Source of the DNA: an uncultured Muribaculaceae bacterium
Lineage (GTDB): Bacteria > Bacteroidota > Bacteroidia > Bacteroidales > Muribaculaceae
Reading direction: 5' to 3'
Assembly (NCBI GenBank): GCA_910583775.1
Contig: CAJTYD010000084.1
Span: 1 to 11,081, forward strand
Length of the DNA stretch: 11,081 nt
In this document: one piece after another, positions 1-6,199 of the stretch
How positions within the stretch are numbered: position 1 is the stretch's first letter
Layout of the letters: each line of letters starts with the position of its first letter
The notes under the pieces: model-generated
Database searches by the model: none
The model's input: only the letters and a program-made list of their open reading frames with translations
Told to the model about the DNA's origin: nothing
Made by a program: the position numbers and the translations under genes

Positions 1-126
1 ACATTTATTAACCTTGTAATCATTCGGTTAGCTCAAAACTACCGAATCATTGTAAAGAGATATGTCGCTTTTAAACTATTGAAGTTGTTTCTCCTTATTT
101 ACGTTCCTTAAAATAAAAGAGTTAAC

Positions 127-170
127 TTTATGGCAATATTAGAAACGACTGTTTAAAATTTTTTTCAAAG
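127..170 (+). repeat. Left core inverted repeat of the 81-427 element
   Basis: Left arm of the inverted repeat. It reads TTTATGGCAATATTAGAAAC and then continues through CGACTGTTTAAAA to TTTTTCAAAG. It pairs with the complement of 370-412. Confidence 0.75.
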
Positions 171-360
171 GATTTTGAGAAGATTTTTGAGCTGGTTTAC
201 TTCCAGGCAATCGCCTTGCATTTGGCATAGCCCAAGAATTGGTCTCTGCCCTCATTTCTGGCGATTTCGCAAGTTGGGAAAGGAGTAGCCTTTCGATTTC
301 GACTGCAAAAACTTGACGGAAGCAGTCAAATAGATTCTTAAAAGCCTTGAAAGAAAACAT
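139..360 (-). other. Doubtful 73-codon open frame inside the element
   Basis: An open frame from the ATG at 358-360 runs to a TAA that lies inside the left inverted repeat, so it fills almost the whole interior of the element. The product would be 73 residues. It begins MFSFKAFKNLFDCF and is rich in Arg, Lys and Ser, with no recognisable helix-turn-helix, DDE or HUH motif and no membrane segment. It could be a joined remnant of a transposase or chance reading in a short element. I do not claim that it is expressed. Confidence 0.2.
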
Positions 361-369
361 ATAACAAAT

Positions 370-412
370 CTTTGAAAGAAATTTAAACAGTCGTTTCTAA
401 GATTGCCATAAA
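370..412 (-). repeat. Right core inverted repeat of the 81-427 element
   Basis: Right arm of the inverted repeat. Read on the minus strand it gives TTTATGGCAATCTTAGAAAC and then CGACTGTTTAAATTTCTTTCAAAG in continuation. It matches the left arm except for CAATCTT in place of CAATATT, one T-to-C change, and one base fewer in the A/T run. Confidence 0.75.
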
Positions 413-478
413 ATAAGAAACAACTTCATTTTTTAGCTGTTGTAGTTATTCCTAAAGAATTCACAATGACAAATGCTC

Positions 479-961
479 TTACGATTCGCAGATCCACGTT
501 ATCATGTATTGTAGAGGCGCGTATGCTGCAAAAAACCAGACAACAAGGATTATCAGAAACCATTTCAATCTTAATACTCTGTCTCCCTTTTCTTTTTCTG
601 AGGGGGCGTCAATTTGTAGCGCTTTGAACATTATTGTCGCTCCAACCACGCTGACAAGAAGACTGAAAAGGAAGAAAACCCTGAGCCAATGAGCGGTAAT
701 ATCGGGATAAACCGCACTTGCATCATAAGTAATGTATATTCCGAATAAACCAAGGAGCTGCCCTATCCATCTCCATGTGAATGCTATGCAGCTTGGAATA
801 GCGCATAATAACAATATGTCGAGCCCGTCAATGCTTTTGCCTTTTTTGTATTTGGAGTGAATTCTCCGGATCAGTATGTATGAAAGGTAAACCAGAAAGG
901 ATCCTATCATTATTATGGAACCGATCGTCCGGAACCATGTCGATTCAAATATTGTAGCCAT
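479..961 (-). CDS. Small four-helix membrane protein, unrecognised; possible partner or immunity protein
   Basis: I do not recognise the family. The product is 160 residues if it starts at the ATG at 959-961. That ATG overlaps the stop of the upstream lipoprotein gene as TAATG, which suggests translational coupling and is why I chose it; another in-frame ATG lies 12 bp upstream (971-973). The protein has four hydrophobic segments, at about residues 11-32, 46-70, 88-110 and 128-152. A basic cytoplasmic-looking loop (RRIHSKYKKGK) follows the first, and a charged loop (APSEKEKGDRVLRLK) lies between the third and fourth. There is no enzymatic motif. It should sit in the inner membrane. The tight overlap says it works with the lipoprotein. 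An immunity or anchoring role is inference from layout and topology only. The inverted-repeat element begins 52 bp beyond its stop codon. Confidence 0.7.
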   Translation of the reverse strand: MATIFESTWFRTIGSIIMIGSFLVYLSYILIRRIHSKYKKGKSIDGLDILLLCAIPSCIAFTWRWIGQLLGLFGIYITYDASAVYPDITAHWLRVFFLFSLLVSVVGATIMFKALQIDAPSEKEKGDRVLRLKWFLIILVVWFFAAYAPLQYMITWICES

Positions 962-1833
962 TACTGCATGCATAAACCAAAATCAACCATAACTATTAAA
1001 ACACTTGCGGGTCCGAGTATTTTTGATGCAACAACTTTAAGAGCTCTTTTAAACAGAGCTTTGGAAATCCTTGTAATACTTTGTCCACGAAACATATATA
1101 CTAAATCAACTCCTAAAGCTTCCATAGCACATCGAATTGCTCTTGAATAGTTTGATTCGGCAAAAGCTTGATTCGAAAAAGGATCAAACATAGTCATTGT
1201 GACTGGATTGGGGTTCGGCACCGTAGGAGCTGAAGCGTCTTCCGCGGCCAAGGCGGATGCCACTGGTATTATCAATGTTTCTTCCAGATTTTCTTCCTGA
1301 AGAGCCTGGGTTATTTCAAGTTGGGTCAGTCCTTTGGTTACAAGATATGTGCGGCTCTGATCAATTAAGGGTCTGAGGGCATTCCTTGCTTCTGTTTCTG
1401 AAATTTTCAGGGAGTCAGTATATGTTCCGTCTTGGACAAAACTAAGGTCAGAACCAAATCCTGATGCCATGTCAAGCAGGTCGGTTGTGGTCTGAGGTAA
1501 AGGCATAGTGGGGTCTCCGGCACCGGTGTCTCCTCCGCCGGGACCTCCGCCGGGAGGAGGAACCGAGGCTGCTTCCGGACGGTCAAAATATATCCAGATT
1601 TCATCTTCTGCAAGGATGCCGGCAGAGTCGGTCATGGCTCTTGTGGGGGGTACGACAATCTTGACGGCTTTTAATCTCGGGATATCCATGTAGATGTTTT
1701 CTAAAAAGGCGTATCCTTTTTTAGAGTTTTCTGCGGTATTCAGATCGTTTGACTTACATGATTCAACTATAACAGCGGTTACAGACAAAGCAGTCAGCAC
1801 AGCGAATACCAGTGGTCTTCTGGATATTTTCAT
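961..1833 (-). CDS. Probable secreted lipoprotein with cationic, hydrophobic two-cysteine C-terminus; unrecognised
   Basis: The product is 290 residues and I cannot name its family. The N-terminus is a signal sequence: basic MKISRR, then a hydrophobic core (residues 8-23), then VESC with Cys26. This is a plausible lipobox, though Glu at -2 is unusual. Residues 27-90 hold an apparent folded region (IPRLKAVKIVVPP, EDEIWIYFDRP). A Pro/Gly-rich linker (about 91-112) follows, then a polar helical region (about 115-190) and another Pro/Asn-rich linker (about 198-212). The last 56 residues (235-290) start and end near cysteines (Cys235 and Cys288) and contain RISKALFKRALKVVAS followed by ILGPASVLIVMVDFG. 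This is a cationic amphipathic stretch followed by a hydrophobic one. That arrangement recalls bacteriocin or pore-forming tails. The gene overlaps the downstream four-helix membrane protein gene. The function is unknown and an antibacterial role is inference. The start at 1831-1833 is supported by the signal peptide. Confidence 0.75.
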   Translation of the reverse strand: MKISRRPLVFAVLTALSVTAVIVESCKSNDLNTAENSKKGYAFLENIYMDIPRLKAVKIVVPPTRAMTDSAGILAEDEIWIYFDRPEAASVPPPGGGPGGGDTGAGDPTMPLPQTTTDLLDMASGFGSDLSFVQDGTYTDSLKISETEARNALRPLIDQSRTYLVTKGLTQLEITQALQEENLEETLIIPVASALAAEDASAPTVPNPNPVTMTMFDPFSNQAFAESNYSRAIRCAMEALGVDLVYMFRGQSITRISKALFKRALKVVASKILGPASVLIVMVDFGLCMQ

Positions 1834-2093
1834 GGTCTTTACATATTAAGCATTAAAGCATTATGCTGAAAGAGGGGACTCGGTCAGCTTGAGAAATAAA
1901 ACTATAGGAAAATATTACCGGTAAAAATTCTTAAGTCAGTCTATCGGCATCTAATTTAATACATTTTGATGAATAGTGCAAGTTTTTAGCAATTTTTTGC
2001 GTTTTTTTCGATCTTGCAATCTTACAATTTGAAAATAATAATTCAATTGTTGTAATAGATAGATTTTTAGGTAGTTGTAAGGATATACTCTGG

Positions 2094-2107
2094 TGCATCC
2101 GGATGCA
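2094..2107. repeat. Perfect 14-bp palindrome
   Basis: TGCATCCGGATGCA is its own reverse complement. It lies in intergenic DNA 264 bp upstream of the PepSY-like gene. It might be an operator for a dimeric regulator, but nothing in the sequence says which. Confidence 0.5.
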
Positions 2108-2180
2108 ATATCAAATTCGTTTTGAAGACGAGGAAGTGTCAAAATGTCGTGTTGCCGTATTTTTTATGAGGGAAAGTTTC

Positions 2181-2204
2181 AGAGTGTTTGAATTCAAACA
2201 CTCT
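2181..2204. repeat. Perfect 24-bp palindrome (operator or terminator hairpin)
   Basis: The half-site AGAGTGTTTGAA is followed at once by its exact complement, centred on an EcoRI-like GAATTC. As RNA it would form a stem of about 10 bp with a 4-base loop on either strand. Neither side is followed by a clear U-run, so a standard terminator is not well supported. A regulator binding site is equally possible. Confidence 0.55.
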
Positions 2205-2324
2205 AATAGCTTCTTAATCAAAACAGATTTTAAAATTTTGGTGCGGCTCCGGAGTAAGTGCTTAAATTTGATTAAATATAGTTATGATATATTGTGTAAT
2301 TTTTTTTCGGCGTTTTTTTTGTCG

Positions 2325-2332
2325 TTTCTTTG
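2325..2332 (+). promoter_or_regulatory. Weak candidate -7 box for the PepSY-like gene
   Basis: TTTCTTTG resembles the Bacteroidetes -7 consensus TAnnTTTG, with T for A at the second position. No clear -33 TTTG sits at the usual 19-21 bp upstream; the spacer region is a T-rich run. Transcription would begin near 2338 and give an A/T-rich leader of about 33 bases without a Shine-Dalgarno sequence. Confidence 0.3.
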
Positions 2333-2370
2333 CATAGAAATTTAGAAATAAATATATATAACCACGAAGA

Positions 2371-2829
2371 ATGAAGAATCTTAAGAAAATTATTCTGTTG
2401 CTGATTATGGCCGTTGTCGGAACGGGAATGGCGAACGCTTTTATTGATTCATATACGGTGAATCGCGACAAACTGCCTGAAGCGGCACGCGAGATGCTCG
2501 ACGAGCATTTCCCGAAGGCGAAGATCTCGATGATAAAGATCGACCGCCATCTGCTCAAGAAGCCGAATTTCGACGTCAAGCTCGTGAATGGCTCGAAGAT
2601 AGAGTTTTCTAATTCGGGCAAGTGGAAATCGATCGACTGCAAGAGTCGCGCCGTGCCCGAGGCTCTGGTGCCCAAGGCGATCCGCAATCATGTCTCAAAG
2701 AACTATCCCGAGGTCAAGATAGTGAAGATAGAGAAGAAGAGTGCGGGCTATGAGATAGGCCTCTCGGATGAACTCAGCCTGAAGTATAATCTTCTGGGGC
2801 AGTTCAAGGGCGTCGATAATGACGATTGA
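2371..2829 (+). CDS. Periplasmic PepSY-like protein (PF11396-type, two tandem repeats)
   Basis: The product is 152 residues. It opens with a clear Sec signal peptide: MKNLKK, a hydrophobic core at residues 7-17, and a probable cleavage after ANA (residue 23). The mature protein has two similar units. Unit 1 (about 33-90) runs from LPEAAREMLDEHFPKAKI to a WKSID end. Unit 2 (about 94-148) runs from VPEALVPKAIRNHVSKNYP to a QFKGVD end. Each is a helix followed by a K-x-x-x-I strand and a hairpin. This is the pattern of Bacteroidetes PepSY-like proteins (beta-lactamase-inhibitor-like, DUF2874). The family is periplasmic or surface-exposed and its molecular role is poorly known; binding of a ligand or an inhibitory role is assumed from the fold. 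The gene stands alone and converges on galE, with a strong terminator 27 bp past its stop. Confidence 0.85.
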   Translation: MKNLKKIILLLIMAVVGTGMANAFIDSYTVNRDKLPEAAREMLDEHFPKAKISMIKIDRHLLKKPNFDVKLVNGSKIEFSNSGKWKSIDCKSRAVPEALVPKAIRNHVSKNYPEVKIVKIEKKSAGYEIGLSDELSLKYNLLGQFKGVDNDD

Positions 2830-2855
2830 CCGTCGTAACAAATTGACATAAAAGT

Positions 2856-2889
2856 GAACACCGGTGGAAATCGCTCTCCACCGGTGTTC
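2856..2889. terminator. Bidirectional terminator between the PepSY-like gene and galE
   Basis: A perfect 13-bp stem (GAACACCGGTGGA at 2856-2868 against TCCACCGGTGTTC at 2877-2889) has an 8-base loop. TTGTGTT follows on the plus strand and ACTTTTATG follows on the minus strand. It sits between convergent genes, 27 bp after the PepSY-like stop and 36 bp from the galE stop, so it probably ends transcription from both sides. Confidence 0.85.
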
Positions 2890-2925
2890 TTGTGTTAACC
2901 TAATTATTAAAAATATTTGAAGAAA

Positions 2926-3954
2926 TTATTTTTTCGGGGATACCTTGCACTGCCATGCCCAGGCGTTCTTCATCGTCTCGTCGACAGGCACGTTTGCCAC
3001 CCATCCGAGCACTTCGTTAGCCTTTTTGGGGGCAGCCCAGATCTTCTCGATGTCACCGGCGCGACGGGGACCGATCTTATGGGGCACCTTGACGCCAGTG
3101 GCGCGTTCGAACGATTCTATGAGCTCAAGCACCGAGAGGCCGCGGCCGGTGCCGAGGTTGAAGATCTCCACCTGGTCGGTGTCGTTGTTGTCGAGCATAC
3201 GCTTCATGGCGATCACGTGAGCCTTGGCGAGGTCAACAACGTCGATATAGTCGCGGATGCATGATCCGTCGGGGGTGTTGTAGTCGTTGCCGAAGACGGT
3301 CAGCTCCTTGCGGATGCCGGCTGCTGTCTGCGTGAGGTAAGGCACGAGGTTCTGGGGAACGCCTAAAGGAAGCTCGCCGATGCATGCCGACGGATGCGCG
3401 CCGATGGGATTGAAATAACGCAGGATGATGCTCTTGATCGGAGCTCCGGATGCGATATAGTCTTCGATGATCTCCTCGGAGATCTGCTTGGTGTTGCCGT
3501 AAGGCGATGTGGCCGGCTTGATGGGAGCCGTCTCGTCGATAGGATTGACGTCTGGCTCGCCGTAAACCGTGCATGAGGAGGAGAACACGATCCCTTTCAC
3601 TCCGAATTCAGGCATGAGGTCGAGTAGATTGACCAGAGTGTTGAGGTTGTTGCGGTAATAGAGCAGAGGCTTCTGCACTGATTCGCCCACAGCCTTTGAA
3701 GCTGCGAAGTTGATTATCCCCTTGATTCCGGGATTTTCCTCCAAGAGCTTTCTGAGGGTATTGATGTCGGTGCAGTCGCCCTGTACGAAAACGGGGCGTT
3801 TGCCGGTAATGGCCTCGATGCCGTCGAGCACCTCGATGTTGGAGTTGGAGAGGTTGTCGATGATGACCACATCATATCCTGCGTTCTGAAGCTCGACAAC
3901 GGTGTGGCTGCCGATGTATCCGGTTCCGCCGGTTACAAGAATTTTATCTTTCAT
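2926..3954 (-). CDS. galE: UDP-glucose 4-epimerase
   Basis: The product is 342 residues, full length for GalE. It interconverts UDP-glucose and UDP-galactose (or the N-acetylated forms) with bound NAD+ in the cytoplasm. The extended short-chain dehydrogenase signature is complete. It has the Rossmann GGTGYIG (residues 9-15), Asp33 in IIDNLSNS for the NAD ribose, NFAAS (82-86), the catalytic SSSCTVYG (125-132) and YGNTK with Tyr152 and Lys156. The substrate-binding region RYFNPIGAHPSACIGE (179-194) and CIRDYIDVVDLAKAH (232-246) are also typical. The gene lies 14 bp downstream of the nucleotidyltransferase gene, so the two are almost surely co-transcribed and feed nucleotide sugars to glycan synthesis. 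I cannot tell UDP-Glc from UDP-GlcNAc preference by eye. Its 3' end faces the bidirectional terminator. Confidence 0.95.
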   Translation of the reverse strand: MKDKILVTGGTGYIGSHTVVELQNAGYDVVIIDNLSNSNIEVLDGIEAITGKRPVFVQGDCTDINTLRKLLEENPGIKGIINFAASKAVGESVQKPLLYYRNNLNTLVNLLDLMPEFGVKGIVFSSSCTVYGEPDVNPIDETAPIKPATSPYGNTKQISEEIIEDYIASGAPIKSIILRYFNPIGAHPSACIGELPLGVPQNLVPYLTQTAAGIRKELTVFGNDYNTPDGSCIRDYIDVVDLAKAHVIAMKRMLDNNDTDQVEIFNLGTGRGLSVLELIESFERATGVKVPHKIGPRRAGDIEKIWAAPKKANEVLGWVANVPVDETMKNAWAWQCKVSPKK

Positions 3955-3968
3955 TTCAAGAGTATTAT

Positions 3969-4871
3969 TTATTTAAAAAGAGGAGTCGGATAAACGCCTT
4001 CGTCGACGAGTTTCTGGAACTGAGCGACTGTTGCCGGGCGGTCGGCCGCGTATGTTACGCCGAACCATTTCGAGGGAGTCTCAAGCACCTTGAGCTCGAT
4101 CTGACCGTTCTGGATAAGGTCGTTTACAACGGTCGGGATGTAGAACTCTGCCTTAAGCTCGTTCTGGCTTTCGTTGAGGAATTTCACGAAAGCCTTCTCT
4201 GAATAGTCGAAGTAGTCGGGAGTGAAACCCCACATATTCATCGAAACATTTGCATCCTCGGGGAAGGAAACTTCCTCGCCCTCTACAACCTGGATGAGTT
4301 CGCCGTTCTTGCGCTCGATTCCGTGGCATTCCTTGACGCCGGTGAGGTTGCCGTCGGCGTCGACTTCGCAGAGACCGCGGCTGACACCGCCGTTCTCGCT
4401 GAGGGTGTTCTCGATGTTGAAGCCGATCATGCAGTAGCAGTTCTTCTTGTTCTCTACCGAACGGAGGAAGTCGCCGAGAATGCGGAAGCTGTCGGCTCCA
4501 TAGTAGTCGTCGGCGTTGATGACTCCGAACGGCTCCTTGATGGCATCCTTGCCCATGAGCACGGCATGGTTTGTTCCCCAGGGTTTCTTGCGCTCGGGGT
4601 TCGGGGTGAAGCCGGCGGGAATTTTGTCGATCGACTGGAAGACAACTTCCACAGGCACATGACCTTCATATTTGGAGATTATTTTTTCGCGGAATTCCTG
4701 CTCGAAATCCTTGCGGATAACGAAAACTATTTTGCCGAAGCCGGCGCGCAGAGCGTCATATACAGAGTAATCCATGATTGTTTCGCCGGAGGGACCGAGT
4801 CCGTCAAGCTGTTTGAGACCTCCGTAGCGGCTGCCCATGCCGGCAGCGAGAATAAATAGAGTAGGTTTCAT
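3969..4871 (-). CDS. Sugar-phosphate nucleotidyltransferase (NTP_transferase family)
   Basis: The product is 300 residues. It should join a nucleoside triphosphate to a sugar 1-phosphate, releasing pyrophosphate and an NDP-sugar. The nucleotide-binding signature LAAGMGSRYGGLKQ (residues 8-21, with Gly11, Arg15 and Lys20) opens the GT-A-type Rossmann fold. WGTNHAV (98-104) matches the conserved G-T-x-x-A region, and NADDYYG (119-125) supplies the metal-binding aspartates Asp121/Asp122. MNMWGFTPDYF (about 211-221) fits the sugar-binding part of the fold. There is no C-terminal left-handed beta-helix, so it lacks the acyltransferase half of GlmU. The gene lies directly upstream of galE, which suggests that it makes UDP-glucose or a similar precursor. 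The exact nucleotide and sugar cannot be read from sequence, so no gene symbol is given. A 124-bp gap separates it from holB upstream. Confidence 0.88.
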   Translation of the reverse strand: MKPTLFILAAGMGSRYGGLKQLDGLGPSGETIMDYSVYDALRAGFGKIVFVIRKDFEQEFREKIISKYEGHVPVEVVFQSIDKIPAGFTPNPERKKPWGTNHAVLMGKDAIKEPFGVINADDYYGADSFRILGDFLRSVENKKNCYCMIGFNIENTLSENGGVSRGLCEVDADGNLTGVKECHGIERKNGELIQVVEGEEVSFPEDANVSMNMWGFTPDYFDYSEKAFVKFLNESQNELKAEFYIPTVVNDLIQNGQIELKVLETPSKWFGVTYAADRPATVAQFQKLVDEGVYPTPLFK

Positions 4872-4959
4872 AAATAAAAGGTATAAATAGGTTAGTATAA
4901 TATGGTTTATTGTATTCTATAGGATTATGGTTCGGATAGAATCCTTGAGTATGTGGTAT

Positions 4960-4981
4960 CCTTGTATATTTGTATATAAGG
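4960..4981. repeat. Inverted repeat in the holB / nucleotidyltransferase gap
   Basis: CCTTGTATA and TATATAAGG flank a TTTG loop, giving a 9-bp arm with one G-T wobble on the plus strand. It starts 15 bp past the holB stop. The TATATTTG inside it (4965-4972) also matches the -7 promoter consensus on the plus strand. It may be an inter-gene hairpin or simply AT-rich sequence. Confidence 0.35.
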
Positions 4982-4995
4982 AGGGAGGGGCGTCG

Positions 4996-6132
4996 TCAGG
5001 CAGGCGGCTTGCGGTGAAGGAGAGGAATGACGAGGATGAAGAGGGAGAAGAGTATGAGCTTGGAGTTTCCGTTTCGTTCGACATCGGTTTTCGCGCGGTC
5101 GATTTCGGCGGATATCTCCTCGATGTTTCCGTGATGGATGAAAGGGGAGAAGCGTGAGGAGAAATTCGCCTCGTCGGGAGTCATATAGGAGAGCTGCGGC
5201 ATACGGAGATTATAGATGAAATTCTCGCGTGCCATGGTGTTCATGTAATCGAGGAAGCGGCGGATCTTCTCGCGGCCGAACCCCGCGGTGTAGTCGCTGA
5301 GCTCCTTGAGCTTGGCAGGCTTCTTGGCGTATGCCGCGCGCATGATGTCGCGGAAGAGCTCGCCGAATTCAGCTCTTTCGCCGGAGTGGGAGGCGAGTTC
5401 GTCGGCGAGCGATATTCTGCCTCGGGCGAGCTTGGCGAGTTCGTCGGCGCGATATTCGTCAAGACCGAATTTCCGCTGCATGTAGGAGGAAATCTCATCG
5501 GTGTCGACCGGACCCATGTTGAAGCATTGCGTGCGCGAGGAGATAGTGGGAAGCACCGCGGCCGGGTTGTTGGAGACGAATATGAACACCGTACCCTCGG
5601 TCGGCTCCTCCACCACCTTGAGAAGTTTGTTGGCGGCAGCGGGCTGCAGCTTCTCTGGGAGCCAGATCACGAAGAACTTGTATTTCGAGGAATAGGAGGA
5701 ATAGGCGTCGGCGCGGATTATATAATCGCTGTCCGAAACGTAGATCAGAGGCTGGGAGTTGCCGGCCTCGATGATCTCGAGCCATTTCTCCTCGGGCATC
5801 GCCGGATATTGCTCGAGCATTGTCTTCCACTTGTCGAGGCGGTCGGCGGAGAGCTCGATTTTCTGGGCCTTGTTCTTGACGATGGGATAGATGAAATGCA
5901 GGTCGGGATGGTTGAAGGAGAGGTGTTGCTGGCATGCGGGGCATTTCCCGCAAGGCTCTCCGTCGACGGGAGCCTGACAATGGGCATATTGCACCAGGGC
6001 TCGCGCCACGCTCATCTTGCCTATGCCAGAAGGGCCGGCAAGCATGATGGCATGGGGAATCCTGTCGTTGTCGACAAGTCTCTTCAGGGCTTCTTTGGTT
6101 TTAATATGTCCGGGAATGTCCGAAAATTTCAT
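4996..6132 (-). CDS. holB: DNA polymerase III delta-prime subunit (clamp loader)
   Basis: The product is 378 residues. It is the delta-prime subunit of the clamp loader, which with gamma/tau and delta opens the beta clamp and loads it on primed DNA. The AAA+ region includes an intact Walker A, GPSGIGK (33-39). The four zinc-module cysteines Cys52, Cys61, Cys64 and Cys67 are in place (C-x8-C-x2-C-x2-C). ANKLLKVVEEP (167-177) is the hallmark of delta-prime/gamma. TISSRTQC (196-203) corresponds to the arginine-finger SRC region, with Arg200 kept. IPHAIMLAGP near the N-terminus is also typical. The C-terminal third is the helical collar domain. The start at 6130-6132 gives the expected MKFSDIPGH opening. 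It is transcribed divergently from the AddB-like gene and may be first in a unit with the nucleotidyltransferase and galE. Confidence 0.92.
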   Translation of the reverse strand: MKFSDIPGHIKTKEALKRLVDNDRIPHAIMLAGPSGIGKMSVARALVQYAHCQAPVDGEPCGKCPACQQHLSFNHPDLHFIYPIVKNKAQKIELSADRLDKWKTMLEQYPAMPEEKWLEIIEAGNSQPLIYVSDSDYIIRADAYSSYSSKYKFFVIWLPEKLQPAAANKLLKVVEEPTEGTVFIFVSNNPAAVLPTISSRTQCFNMGPVDTDEISSYMQRKFGLDEYRADELAKLARGRISLADELASHSGERAEFGELFRDIMRAAYAKKPAKLKELSDYTAGFGREKIRRFLDYMNTMARENFIYNLRMPQLSYMTPDEANFSSRFSPFIHHGNIEEISAEIDRAKTDVERNGNSKLILFSLFILVIPLLHRKPPA

Positions 6133-6142
6133 GACTTAATCG

Positions 6143-6185
6143 GGAATCCGCAAACTGCATTTTGATTATAAATCAACCGGATTCC
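6143..6185. promoter_or_regulatory. Nested inverted repeat in the divergent holB / addB region
   Basis: The outer arms GGAATCCG (6143-6150) and CGGATTCC (6178-6185) are exact complements. Nested inside are TTGATT (6162-6167) and AATCAA (6171-6176) around ATA. This sits 11 bp upstream of the holB start codon, between two divergent genes, so it could be a shared operator or a hairpin in the holB leader. Confidence 0.4.
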
Positions 6186-6199
6186 TTTCAAAAGGATTG

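Larger units (their letters stand above)
81..427. mobile_element. MITE-like element with long terminal inverted repeats
   Basis: Both ends begin GAAGTTGTTTCT when read inward (81-92, and the complement of 416-427). Both then carry a near-identical core (127-170 against 370-412) containing TTTATGGCAAT and TTAGAAACGACTGTTTAAA; the two copies differ by about two substitutions and one single-base indel. The left arm has about 33 extra bases (roughly 93-126) between the tip and the core. ATT stands directly outside each end (78-80 and 428-430), so a 3-bp target duplication is possible. The interior is about 200 bp and holds only a doubtful 73-codon frame. Short length, long inverted repeats and no transposase fit a miniature inverted-repeat element or a collapsed insertion sequence. 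I cannot assign a family. An invertible segment is the main alternative. Confidence 0.6.
1834..2370. other. 537-bp AT-rich intergenic region with several palindromes
   Basis: This region separates the divergent lipoprotein gene (minus) from the PepSY-like gene (plus). I see no convincing coding sequence or RNA gene in it. It holds a 10-bp palindrome TTACCGGTAA (1915-1924), a 14-bp palindrome (2094-2107), a 24-bp perfect palindrome (2181-2204) and long T runs (about 1990-2010 and 2301-2320). Promoters for both flanking genes must lie here, but only a weak one could be placed. Confidence 0.7.

Noticed and set aside
22..47. Small inverted repeat ATTCGGT...ACCGAAT with a TAGTTTTG (-7-like) box on the minus strand
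   Set aside because: The stem is only 7 bp with a 12-base loop, there is no T run and no -33 box at the right spacing, and no gene is seen downstream within the window.
2103..2345. An 80-codon open frame on the plus strand in the intergenic region
   Set aside because: It has low-complexity Phe-rich content, crosses both T runs and the 24-bp palindrome, and has no recognisable motif.
5386..6165. A 259-codon open frame on the plus strand
   Set aside because: It is antisense to holB, which has clear Walker A and zinc-module motifs.
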